Shown in pieces: positions 27,678-36,036 of a stretch of DNA of 64,000 nt. Source of the stretch: Alphaproteobacteria bacterium (lineage in GTDB: Bacteria; Pseudomonadota; Alphaproteobacteria; TMED109). The position numbers were made by a program, and so were the translations under genes. The notes beneath the pieces are model-generated. The model did not search any database. It saw nothing but the letters and a program-made list of their open reading frames with translations, and was not told the DNA's origin. The first letter of the stretch is position 1, and the number at the start of each line of letters is the position of its first letter. Location of the stretch: the NCBI GenBank assembly GCA_022825705.1, contig JAJDWH010000028.1, forward strand, positions 1 to 64,000, given 5' to 3'.

Positions 27678-28148
27678 AGGCCATCTGCTCTCCTGTGCAG
27701 GTCGCGTTCGACACCACATGAATTCTCGTGGTTTGTCTCTTTATGGGGACCTGTCCGCTTGTTCTGATGAGGGTTCGGCGCCCAAGCAAGCGACGTTACC
27801 GCAGGCATAACAAGGCATCATCCCGATTGCTGTGGCACGCGTTCGTCCGAGGCGAAGGCTGGCGTTGCCAAATCGAGGCTATCGACCGGTCCAACACCGA
27901 ATGCCTCCAGTTTCGGCGATTTTGTCAGCTTCATCCCGTCGTCTCGTGATGTCAGGGAGTCACAAGGTTTCCGTTCGCAGAGGCCCCCCGATCGGCTACC
28001 CCCGACCTCGGGATCAGGTCGATTCTCTCGATCCGATTAACGTCGACATGTCCGAGAAGCGTCCGGTCAGAGTTTGCGTGTTGCTTGCAGCAGTAGATAT
28101 ACAGGTATATACCTGTAGTTGCATGTCTGCTATCAGGAGGAGGTCTCC
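27678..28148. other. Intergenic, 471 bp, between tRNA-Ala and the hydrolase gene
   Basis: Holds no recognised gene. Its right end contains the candidate promoter and perfect palindrome listed separately, then an AGGAGGAGG ribosome-binding site. Confidence 0.6.
28085..28117 (+). promoter_or_regulatory. Candidate promoter overlapped by a perfect 18-bp palindrome
   Basis: TACAGGTATATACCTGTA at 28100-28117 equals its own reverse complement. It sits 31 bases before the hydrolase ATG. A weak promoter fits around it: TTGCAG (28085-28090), 17 bases, TATACC (28108-28113). A protein bound to the palindrome would cover the -10. The downstream MarR-type gene is the obvious candidate binder, since that family uses such symmetric sites. 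Confidence 0.6.
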
Positions 28149-28841
28149 ATGTCCTTCAAGAGTCTTCTGATCCCTGTTCTGGCCGCGTTGTCACTGATGG
28201 GCGCGGCCCGAGGTGTGTCTGCTGCCGACTACGATCCGACAAGGACCGCCATCTTGCTCGTCGATCCCTACAATGACTTCCTGTCACAGGGCGGGAAGGC
28301 CTATTTTCTTGGTCAGAGCACGATCAAGAGCACCAATCTGATCGAGAACCTGAAGAACCTGGTGGCGGCGGCGCGCGCGGCCGGTGCCAAGGTCGTCTAT
28401 GTGCCTCATGCTCACTACGAGCCCGGCGTCTACGACGAGTATCCCTTTCCCAACCCGGCCCAGCGCAGCATTGCGCAATTTGCCGTCTTCGAGAAAGGCA
28501 GTTGGGGCGCCGAGTATCACCCGGATCTGCAGAAACAGCCCGGCGATCTGGAGGCGCAGCACCACCGCCTGGCCAGCGGCTTTGCCGGAACGAACCTGCA
28601 GGCGTTGCTACAAGGTGCGGGCATCCAATACGTCGTCGTGGCCGGGATGCGGGCGCCGACCTGCATCGCCTCGACGGCTTACTATGCCGTCGAACTTGGT
28701 TATCACACCACGCTCTTGTCTGATGGCATCGCCGCCTTCGGCCAGGGGGAAGTGGACGCGGTGGTTAATGTCAGCTTTCCGACCTATGGTCACAGGATCA
28801 TGCAAACCGACGCTTTCATCGCCGCTCTGACCGCGAATTGA
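28149..28841 (+). CDS. Exported isochorismatase-like cysteine hydrolase
   Basis: The 230-residue protein has an isochorismatase/nicotinamidase fold with AILLVDPYNDF (catalytic Asp) and GMRAPTCIASTAYYAVELGY (catalytic Cys). The lysine of the triad is probably near KVVYVPH. Unlike most of the family it carries a signal peptide (SLLIPVLAALSLMGAA, ending near VSAA), so it should act outside the cytoplasm. The start at 28149 follows AGGAGGAGG. The substrate is unknown, and members cleave amides or vinyl ethers. It is likely co-transcribed with the MarR gene 31 bases downstream. Confidence 0.88.
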   Translation: MSFKSLLIPVLAALSLMGAARGVSAADYDPTRTAILLVDPYNDFLSQGGKAYFLGQSTIKSTNLIENLKNLVAAARAAGAKVVYVPHAHYEPGVYDEYPFPNPAQRSIAQFAVFEKGSWGAEYHPDLQKQPGDLEAQHHRLASGFAGTNLQALLQGAGIQYVVVAGMRAPTCIASTAYYAVELGYHTTLLSDGIAAFGQGEVDAVVNVSFPTYGHRIMQTDAFIAALTAN

Positions 28842-28872
28842 CGTGTTGGCTGCGCGACGCTCCGCCTAGGGT

Positions 28873-29331
28873 ATGGACCAGTTCGATTGTCTCTGTATCC
28901 GGCTGCGTCGCGCTTCCCGCGCACTGACGCGACTCTATGACGAGGCGCTGTCCGAGACCGGTCTGAACATCGCCCAGCTGGGGCTCCTTTTTTCTGTCTG
29001 GCAGGCCCAGCCCATCGCCATCAAGGCGTTGGCCGAGAAGAACCAGCTTGATCCCAGCACGCTGGGGCGCAATCTCGGGGTGCTAGAGCGCCGTGAGTTG
29101 CTTGCGCTCTCGGTAGGCCAGGACGGTCGAACCCGGATCGTCACACTGACCCAAACTGGTATGGGGCTGCTCGTTCGAGCGGCTCCACTCTGGGAAGCCG
29201 CCCAGACGCGCGCCCGCGAGAGACTGACCGCAGACGGTGAACGCACGTTGCGGACCCTGCTCGCCCTCCTGGAGGAGGACGAACCCGATCTGGTCGCAGG
29301 AAGCCGCGAATCCTCGAATGAGGTGTCGTGA
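28873..29331 (+). CDS. MarR family transcriptional regulator
   Basis: The 152-residue protein has the winged-helix plan of MarR: N-terminal dimer helix (CIRLRRASRALTRLYDEAL), the DNA-reading region IKALAEKNQLDPSTLGRNLG, and the wing RRELLALSVGQDGRTRIVTLT with its Asp-Arg. A C-terminal dimerisation helix follows. It lies 31 bp after the hydrolase gene and probably represses this pair through the 18-bp palindrome upstream, releasing on binding a small phenolic or similar ligand. The ligand is not known. Confidence 0.9.
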   Translation: MDQFDCLCIRLRRASRALTRLYDEALSETGLNIAQLGLLFSVWQAQPIAIKALAEKNQLDPSTLGRNLGVLERRELLALSVGQDGRTRIVTLTQTGMGLLVRAAPLWEAAQTRARERLTADGERTLRTLLALLEEDEPDLVAGSRESSNEVS

Positions 29332-30270
29332 GACACTGGCAGCCACGTGTCACTACCGCCGATGACGATGACGTGGCTCGGGAGCCGGAGCAGTAGTCCT
29401 CGACCCCGTCATCCTGCTATACCCCGCTGACAGGGCGCCCGGTACTGCCCTTGATCAGCCGAGACATCGCGGCTCGCGAGACTCAAGTGTCCGGTCCGCC
29501 TAATCCTCCGAGCAGCCGTCCACGTTCGTAGCGTCCTCAGTCCATGGCCGAGAATCGCCATCGTGGTTTGCCAAGTCGCCTTTCTGCCCCTAGTTCGGCG
29601 ATAGAATCAGGATTCCGAACATGCTTCCTCACTCAGACATCTCCAAGCAGTCGGGTCTACCTGACCGAGGCCGCAGGGCGACTCGGATGGGCGCGAGCAA
29701 TGGCGGCGCGCGGAGAATCGTGTTCCGTTGCGCAAGCGATCCTGCAGTACTCATGGGCATCGGAGCGGTCTGGACGCTGGCTACGCTGATCCGACCGGCA
29801 GCCCCCGACTTGGCCAATCAGATTGATTCGGCAAAGCGAACGGTCAGGCGCCGTCCCAGAATCTCAGGCAGCATGGCAATCGATGTGCTTCAGCGGCCCA
29901 AATCCGCCGGTCGTTGGATCACCGAGAGTGAGAACCTCCCAACGCGCCCCAGGGACGCCAAGCCGGCTGAGCAGATGCGCGGGTAGCCAGACCCGTTCGG
30001 CTCCAAGGAAAGCCCGCAGGGGCACATTGGCGGTTCGATCCAAGTCGGCAACACGAGGCCCCGTGCCGCAATGCCCGCGGTACTGTTGAGCGGTGAGGTT
30101 TGCTGCGGCGTCCCCGCATCCGGACGCCAATGTCCGCTGCGATCGACAGCGCTTCGCGAAATCTGGTCCTGGGGTCCAGGTTCTCTGGCCGTGGAAGCCA
30201 GTCGCCGGTCGAGGGCAGTCCAGCCCGACCGCGGCACATCCGAGGCGCCGGTTCGGACCGGCTGGGCTCG
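29332..30270. other. Gene-free stretch, 939 bp
   Basis: Lies between convergent genes (MarR and the zinc hydrolase). Many overlapping short frames exist on both strands but none looks like a protein, none has a good ribosome-binding site, and no RNA gene or insertion sequence was recognised. It may be eroded coding sequence. Confidence 0.5.
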
Positions 30271-31293
30271 CTATTGGGCCAGGGCGTCTAGCTCCGCCGG
30301 GTCCATGGCTTCGTACCGTCTGTACAGCTGAAGCACAGCCCGCCCGAACGTGGGACCGGCTTCCACCATTCCGGCAAACGGTTCCGGGACTCCGGGATCA
30401 AGGACTTCAGCCGGACTCTCACCGGTCAGTACAGCCTCGAGGATCCGGCTGCGCAGAAAGCGGATCCAGTCGCGCGTGTCAGCGAACCCGGCAGGGTCGT
30501 CAAGGATGGGGCCGTGCCCGGGCACGCCTGTCGTCCAGGGCAGCGATTCAAGTCGGTCAAGGTGCATGAGCCAGACGCCGATGTCGGCGTGCGGCACGGT
30601 GGCCGCCCTCCCGACAAACAGCAGATCGCCAAAGAACGCAACCCCGGATGTCCGGTCGTGGACAACGAGGTCACCCGAACTGTGCCCACCCTCCAGCACG
30701 AGGATGTCCACCGGCCGGTCGCCAAGGTCCACGTGGCGATCCTCCGTCAGCGTCTCCGACGGCGCTTCGATGGTGGTTCCCTGGGTCCAGGCTTCGCCCA
30801 CAAGTGCGGTCATGAACTCCAGAAGCGCCGGCCCCTCGTTGGCGAGACCTTCGGCTTCAGCGGGATGCATAAGGACGTCGATGCCGGCCTCTCGGAAGGC
30901 GCCGAGGCCGAAGGAATGATCGGGATGCCGGTGCGTAATCACGGCGTAGCGGACCGGCAGGTCCGTGACAGACCGGATGGCGGCCAACATTTCCTTGCCG
31001 TATCGCCGGGTCGGGCCGGCCTCAACCGCTAGGACCTCTCGCGATCCCACAATGAAACCGGTGTTCGCGATGTTGGCGCCATTGTCGGGAGTAAGGGCGT
31101 CCTGTGACCCGGGGAATACGTAGACGCCCGGCGCGACCGGCTGCGGACGCAATCCGTAGGACGCGCCGACTGCGTCCCACGCGACCGTGGTGAAAAGGAT
31201 CAGGCAGGCGGCAGCCCGGGCGAGCCCGGCTGCACGACGACTACATGAGAGGGGCGTTCTCGAGTCCTTCAAACGACAGGCCTTCGGAGTCAT
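30271..31293 (-). CDS. Metallo-beta-lactamase-fold hydrolase, quinoprotein-relay type
   Basis: The 340-residue protein has the MBL zinc motifs: THRHPDHSFG (HxHxDH), GHSSGD, GDLLF and PGHGPI. A hydrophobic N-terminal segment (ARAAACLILFTTVAWDAVGA) suggests export. Sequence and partner fit the quinoprotein relay system zinc metallohydrolase family, which accompanies PQQ dehydrogenases. The frame overlaps the SoxYZ-like gene by 53 bases. ATG at 31293 lies inside that gene, and TTG at about 31272 is another possible start. The two are surely co-expressed. Reaction unknown. Confidence 0.85.
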   Translation of the reverse strand: MTPKACRLKDSRTPLSCSRRAAGLARAAACLILFTTVAWDAVGASYGLRPQPVAPGVYVFPGSQDALTPDNGANIANTGFIVGSREVLAVEAGPTRRYGKEMLAAIRSVTDLPVRYAVITHRHPDHSFGLGAFREAGIDVLMHPAEAEGLANEGPALLEFMTALVGEAWTQGTTIEAPSETLTEDRHVDLGDRPVDILVLEGGHSSGDLVVHDRTSGVAFFGDLLFVGRAATVPHADIGVWLMHLDRLESLPWTTGVPGHGPILDDPAGFADTRDWIRFLRSRILEAVLTGESPAEVLDPGVPEPFAGMVEAGPTFGRAVLQLYRRYEAMDPAELDALAQ

Positions 31294-32017
31294 TGCCCGA
31301 GACCCGCACGGACTGGCCCTCGGTCGGAAGATCGATGGTGATGACGGGATCCCGCGACATCGCTGCCCAGGTCAGCATGTCGGCGATCACGCCCCGCTCG
31401 TCCTCAATTCGGACCTTCTCGACGTAATAGGGCGGGACGACATCGCCATCCTCCAGAACGACGAAGCCGGTGTCCATCGGGTGATGAATGCGAACCTTGA
31501 GCCGGCTGGCGCCACCGTGCCGCTCGAACTGCTTGATATTGACGTCGCCGACTGCCGCAACCACTGCGCCATCTGGTGGCGGAGAAGAGCATCCGCCGGC
31601 GCTCATGACCAGCACCGATTTGGTGGCAACGTGCCAGATTCCCGATGGATCCAGGATGGCGGCTCGGACGGGTGTCGATTCTTCCAACCGGATGTTCATC
31701 CCGACGGACTCGAGTCGACGGTGCGGCGTGATCCGCGCAACCTGCTGAATGGGGTTGCGATCCACCAGCAGCACGAGTTCCTGCATGTCACGCAAATCGT
31801 GCGGTACCTTGACCATGATTGGCACTTCGTGCGCGCTCTCGACCCGGTCGGCCATCATGAGGCGAATGGAATCGTTGAACGTCACCTCGGCGTCCTCGCC
31901 GAGATAGGCGCCACTGAGGTCTTCCCAAAGCTCGGACCCGGCAGGATCCACGCCGCGCGCGTTGGCGGCCGTGATCAGCAACGCCGCGACGGCAAACAGC
32001 ATCGTTGAACGCATCAA
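31241..32017 (-). CDS. Quinoprotein dehydrogenase-associated SoxYZ-like carrier protein
   Basis: The 258-residue exported protein fuses a SoxY-like half (to residue ~150) and a SoxZ-like half (~155-250). It begins with a signal peptide (MLFAVAALLITAANA). In SoxY the carrier cysteine is in a C-terminal GGCGG; here the equivalent position reads AGGCSSPPPDG (Cys143), internal because SoxZ follows. Such carriers are found with PQQ-dependent alcohol dehydrogenases and the MBL hydrolase encoded next. No such dehydrogenase, and no other sox gene, is in the window. Confidence 0.85.
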   Translation of the reverse strand: MMRSTMLFAVAALLITAANARGVDPAGSELWEDLSGAYLGEDAEVTFNDSIRLMMADRVESAHEVPIMVKVPHDLRDMQELVLLVDRNPIQQVARITPHRRLESVGMNIRLEESTPVRAAILDPSGIWHVATKSVLVMSAGGCSSPPPDGAVVAAVGDVNIKQFERHGGASRLKVRIHHPMDTGFVVLEDGDVVPPYYVEKVRIEDERGVIADMLTWAAMSRDPVITIDLPTEGQSVRVSGNDSEGLSFEGLENAPLM

Positions 32018-32216
32018 ATTCTCCCATGCCCAGTGGCGGCACCTAGTCTAGAGGGGACGGGGCGCATTCCCAAATGTCACCGGGCCAAGGTGAACGTGCC
32101 GCCTGAACTGCAGGTTAGCGGTAAGCGATCAGGGCGGATGCGCGCGGCACCCAGGATGTGCGGCTGGAGCGAACGTTCCACCTGACACATTCTCCGCGGT
32201 GGGCGGCTCGGGTGGG

Positions 32217-33434
32217 TTACACGACGTTCTGAGATCGAAGCTCGCCGATCTCGGTCGGCGAGAACCCGACCTCGGCGAGAATCTCTTCGGTGTGTTCGCC
32301 TAGCAGAGGGGCCGGGTGGGGCGTCCGCCCGACTTTCCGCATGCCGCGAAAGGCCACGTCAACGTATGGCCAGTGACCTTCCCCGGCCCCGTCTTGGCGT
32401 GGCACGGACTGGAAGACGCCCCGATGGGCCAGTTGGGCATTCTCGTGCCAGACCTGCGGAATCGTCGACACGCGGGCGGCGGGAATACCGGCATCCGCCA
32501 GACGGTCTTCCCAAATTGCGGCGCTATCTCGGGAGAACGCATCGCTAAGGATGACACGAAGTTCGTTGGCGTTCGCGATTCGGTCTGACAGCGTCACAAA
32601 GCGAGGGTCGGTCGTCAGTTCCTCGCGACCGAGAAGCGACGTCAGTGACAGAAACTGGCTCTGAGTGGCTGCGGCGATCATCACGAGCCCGTCGCTGGCC
32701 GGATACACGTCAGCGACCGGGTTGCCGGTCTGCGACCGGTTGCCTGACAGGTTCGGGACGGTTCCGTTCATCGAATACATCGTGAGATTTGGCGCCATGA
32801 CGCCGGCAGCGGTGTCCAGCATGGAGAGGTCGAGAAAGTCGCCCTGACCCGTCCGCTCTCGACAAAAGAGCGAGGCCGAAATCGCGAAACAGGCCTGCGT
32901 CGCGGTTGTCATGTCGATCGTCCAATGACCCGTCTTGACCGGTCCCGTCTCCGGCGTGCCGGTTACGGACATCATTCCGGACGCCGCCTGTATGGCGGCG
33001 TCGTACGCGGCAGCGGACGCGCGCGGACCGGTTTGGCCGTAGCCGGAAATCGCGCAGTAGATCAGCTTCGGGTTAATCGCGCTCATGGCGCCATAGCCAA
33101 AGCCCAGGCGGTCCATGGTTCCGGCCTTGAAGTTTTCGACGAGCACGTCCGAGCTGGCAGCCAGACGGCGAATGACTTCGCCCGCACGCTCATGCTTCAA
33201 GTCGAGGGTCAGCGAACGCTTCCCCGTGTTCACGGCCAGGAACAACGGCGAAGCGCCAAGCTCTTCCAGGTCCGGATCGGTCGCCGGGAGCGTCTGGCGC
33301 GCCTGGTCGCCGCCCGCACGGTTCTCCACCTTGATGACTTCGGCGCCGAGCAGCGCCAGTTGCTGCGTGCAGTACGGGCCGGCTAGAACCTGCGTGAAGT
33401 CCAGGACGCGAACGCCTTCGAGGGTGTTGTGCAC
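32217..33434 (-). CDS. CaiB/BaiF class III CoA-transferase
   Basis: The 405-residue enzyme moves CoA between carboxylic acids through an aspartyl-CoA intermediate. It shows the family opening LEGVRVLDFTQVLAGPYC, EVIKVENRAGGDQAR, NTGKRSLTLDLK and the catalytic Asp region GDFLDLSMLDT. The C-terminal end contains the usual RVSTIPQVWHENAQLAHRG-type region. Donor and acceptor acids are unknown. It is divergent from a hydroxyacid dehydrogenase-like gene, which suggests use in organic acid breakdown. Confidence 0.93.
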   Translation of the reverse strand: MHNTLEGVRVLDFTQVLAGPYCTQQLALLGAEVIKVENRAGGDQARQTLPATDPDLEELGASPLFLAVNTGKRSLTLDLKHERAGEVIRRLAASSDVLVENFKAGTMDRLGFGYGAMSAINPKLIYCAISGYGQTGPRASAAAYDAAIQAASGMMSVTGTPETGPVKTGHWTIDMTTATQACFAISASLFCRERTGQGDFLDLSMLDTAAGVMAPNLTMYSMNGTVPNLSGNRSQTGNPVADVYPASDGLVMIAAATQSQFLSLTSLLGREELTTDPRFVTLSDRIANANELRVILSDAFSRDSAAIWEDRLADAGIPAARVSTIPQVWHENAQLAHRGVFQSVPRQDGAGEGHWPYVDVAFRGMRKVGRTPHPAPLLGEHTEEILAEVGFSPTEIGELRSQNVV

Positions 33435-33668
33435 GAGCGCTCCGCATGCGGTGGAAAAGGGGCCAGCCTGACTTACCGGCGCGGAGTGTATAGAGCCTGT
33501 CGCTCCGCGCGAGCCGCGGCCGTGGTGCCCGTGTTCTCGGAGCGTCGGGGACAGATGCGCAGATACCTTGCAGCCGGTCTCTATGCTCCCCGGGAGCCGC
33601 GCGGGAGCGGCTGAATCTAAGCGCCGTCGACAACCCGGCTCGGACAGACGAAGCCAGGAGGGAATGCC

Positions 33669-34556
33669 ATGGGTCAGAACAAACCGAGCCTCGGATACAT
33701 CGGCCTCGGCCTTATGGGGGCGCCGATGACTGCACGGCTGCTCGAAGCGGATTACGGGGTGTCGATCTGGGGACGTACCCCCGCCAAACTCGACCGGTTC
33801 GTCGAGCGTGGTGCGGAGCGCCGACAGTCAGCGGCCGATGTAGCTCGCTCTTCCGATCTGGTTTTCACATGCCTCTCCGATACCGAAGCTGTCGAGGCTG
33901 TCGTGTTTGGCGAAGAGGGCATTGCTGCCGGCGGTGCGGACGGAAAGTTGCTGGTCGACATGTCCTCGATCCGCCCGGACGCCTGTCGGGACATGGCGGC
34001 GCGCCTGCAGCGGGAAACGGGAATGCGCTGGATGGACGCGCCCGTATCGGGCGGCGTGGTAGGTGCGGAAACGGGGAATCTGACGGTCATGGCCGGAGGC
34101 AGCGAGGAGGATTTCGAGCGTGCCCGCGAGGTCGTCGCCGTGCTGGCGCGCCGCTTCACGCTGATGGGGCCGATCGGCGCGGGCCAGACCACGAAGCTGA
34201 TCAACCAGACGATTGTCGGTTGCGGGGTTGCCGTTCTGGCCGAAGCGGCAGCTCTCGCCACACGCGCGGGGATCGACGCCGGCCGGCTCCCCGATGCTCT
34301 TGCCGGAGGCCGCGCCGACTCCCTGCTCCTGCAACAGTTCTTTCCGAAGATGGTGGCCGGCGACGTGACGGTGGAATCGCACATCAGAACGATGCTCAAG
34401 GACCTCGACACCGTGTCCGATCTTGCGCGCACGACCGCTTCCTCGATGCCCATGGCCGTGACGGCTGCCGAATTGCATCGGCTGATGGTCCAGCGTGGAC
34501 ACGCCGGTGCCGACAGTACTGCAATCGCGGCGCTCTATCGGGGGGACCCGGTTTAG
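33669..34556 (+). CDS. 3-hydroxyisobutyrate dehydrogenase-like NAD(P) oxidoreductase
   Basis: This 295-residue beta-hydroxyacid dehydrogenase has the Rossmann motif GYIGLGLMGAPMTARL at the N-terminus, the substrate-binding DAPVSGGVVGAETGNL near residue 120, and the catalytic lysine in GAGQTTKLINQTIV near residue 175. Relatives act on 3-hydroxyisobutyrate, tartronate semialdehyde, or glyoxylate. Start ATG at 33669 with AGGAGG upstream. Its divergent CoA-transferase neighbour points to acid catabolism. Confidence 0.92.
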   Translation: MGQNKPSLGYIGLGLMGAPMTARLLEADYGVSIWGRTPAKLDRFVERGAERRQSAADVARSSDLVFTCLSDTEAVEAVVFGEEGIAAGGADGKLLVDMSSIRPDACRDMAARLQRETGMRWMDAPVSGGVVGAETGNLTVMAGGSEEDFERAREVVAVLARRFTLMGPIGAGQTTKLINQTIVGCGVAVLAEAAALATRAGIDAGRLPDALAGGRADSLLLQQFFPKMVAGDVTVESHIRTMLKDLDTVSDLARTTASSMPMAVTAAELHRLMVQRGHAGADSTAIAALYRGDPV

Positions 34557-34865
34557 AGACGTCGCCGCCGCCGTGAACCAGTGCCGCCCCCCGTGTCAGC
34601 CGTCGATCAGCCTCGCTGAAGCGATTGGGCGTCGCCGCTTGGCGCCGTGGTCAGATCGCGACGACCGGGCGGTCAAGCCGATGCGAACAGGCAGGAAGCC
34701 GATCGTGCTGGCGCAGGTCAGGGTGGGGAGCAGGCGCAGTGCAGAAGCTTCGAACGAACTCCCGCTCCGCCCGGCTACATGGACGTACGGCCTGGTTGAG
34801 AGGAACGGTGCGTTCACGAAACCAGCCAGCGGCTGCAATCGGCACGACACCTGGGGCGCTTGTTG
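34557..34865. other. Intergenic, 309 bp, nothing recognised
   Basis: Spacer between two rightward genes. No terminator or promoter was clear. Confidence 0.45.
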
Positions 34866-35786
34866 ATGGCGACGGATAAGACGGCAGGCGAGCAGCAGGT
34901 CGGAGTTCTCTTCTTCTTCTGCATGCTCCTGTCGTTCTCGACGATGGAGGCGTACGGGAAGTGGTTGTCGCAGTCGTTTCCCGTGCTGCAGGTGGTGTGG
35001 GCCCGATACACCTTCCACTTCATTCTCATCGTCGCGGTGATGGCGGTACTCCGGGTGCTGGGACGAGGACCACGCTTCCACCGGAGTCATCGCCCGCGCG
35101 CACAGATCGTTCGTTCCGTGTTCCTCTTCGGCATGACGTTTTTCTACTTCCACGCGCTTGCGCGGCTACCCATCGCCGAGGCGACGGCGATCATCTTTAC
35201 CGCCCCGCTGATCATGTCGGTGCTGTCCGGGGTGACGCTGGGCGAGCGCGTCGGCTGGCAGGAATGGTGCGCCGCTCTGATCGGCTTTGTCGGTGTCTTG
35301 ATCGTGGTGCAGCCGTTTGCGCTGATCGCCGCGATGACGGGGGATCCGGATGCGCTGCCTCCCGGTACGCTGACGGGCGTCGCGGCCGGAGTCACGGGCG
35401 CTTTTCTCTTCGCGTTCTACATGCTGTCCAGCCGGTTCGTGTCCGTGGTCGACCCGCCGGAAACCGGTCTTCTCTATTCCTCGCTGGCGGGGGTCGTGGC
35501 CACCAGCGCAATCGTACCGTTCGATTGGCAGGTGCCGGATGCGGCGGGCTGGGGCATGTTGGCGGTGATCGGCGGTTTCGGTGCACTTGGCCAGTATCTG
35601 GCGGGCTTTGCCTTTGCCCGGGTCCAGGCGAGCAAACTGGGCCCCTTGACGTACATCCAACTCCTGTTTGCAGTCAGCTACGGGATTCTCCTTTTCAATA
35701 CGGTTCCGGGCATCAACACGCTGGCTGGAGCAGGCCTCATCGTACTCGCGGGCCTCTACACGTACCGACGCACCGCCCGAAGCTAA
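34866..35786 (+). CDS. DMT superfamily (EamA) transporter
   Basis: The 306-residue membrane protein has ten hydrophobic helices in two EamA repeats; the first repeat ends near GFVGVLIVVQPF and the second near AGAGLIVLAGLYTY. It is RhaT/YdcZ-like and probably exports a metabolite or amino acid; no substrate can be named. The frame is open six bases further (two TTG codons), but ATG at 34866 was chosen. Confidence 0.9.
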   Translation: MATDKTAGEQQVGVLFFFCMLLSFSTMEAYGKWLSQSFPVLQVVWARYTFHFILIVAVMAVLRVLGRGPRFHRSHRPRAQIVRSVFLFGMTFFYFHALARLPIAEATAIIFTAPLIMSVLSGVTLGERVGWQEWCAALIGFVGVLIVVQPFALIAAMTGDPDALPPGTLTGVAAGVTGAFLFAFYMLSSRFVSVVDPPETGLLYSSLAGVVATSAIVPFDWQVPDAAGWGMLAVIGGFGALGQYLAGFAFARVQASKLGPLTYIQLLFAVSYGILLFNTVPGINTLAGAGLIVLAGLYTYRRTARS

Positions 35787-36036
35787 ATCACTGAACTAAC
35801 TGCTATTCGCTCGTCGCATCTACAGGCCGATGGTGTCGCGACAGGCCGACGCCATGTTGGTTGCGGCGGAGTCGACCAGAACCTCCTTGTGGAGCCCGCG
35901 AAGGCAGCGGTGGCTGTCCGTCGAATACGCTACGCTGGAACCGATCAAGCCACTGAAACCGGTGAGATACGGCCGGCTCCCGACAACCGGTGAGCGAAAT
36001 CGACCGCCCGACACGGGACGAGGGAATAGGGACCAA

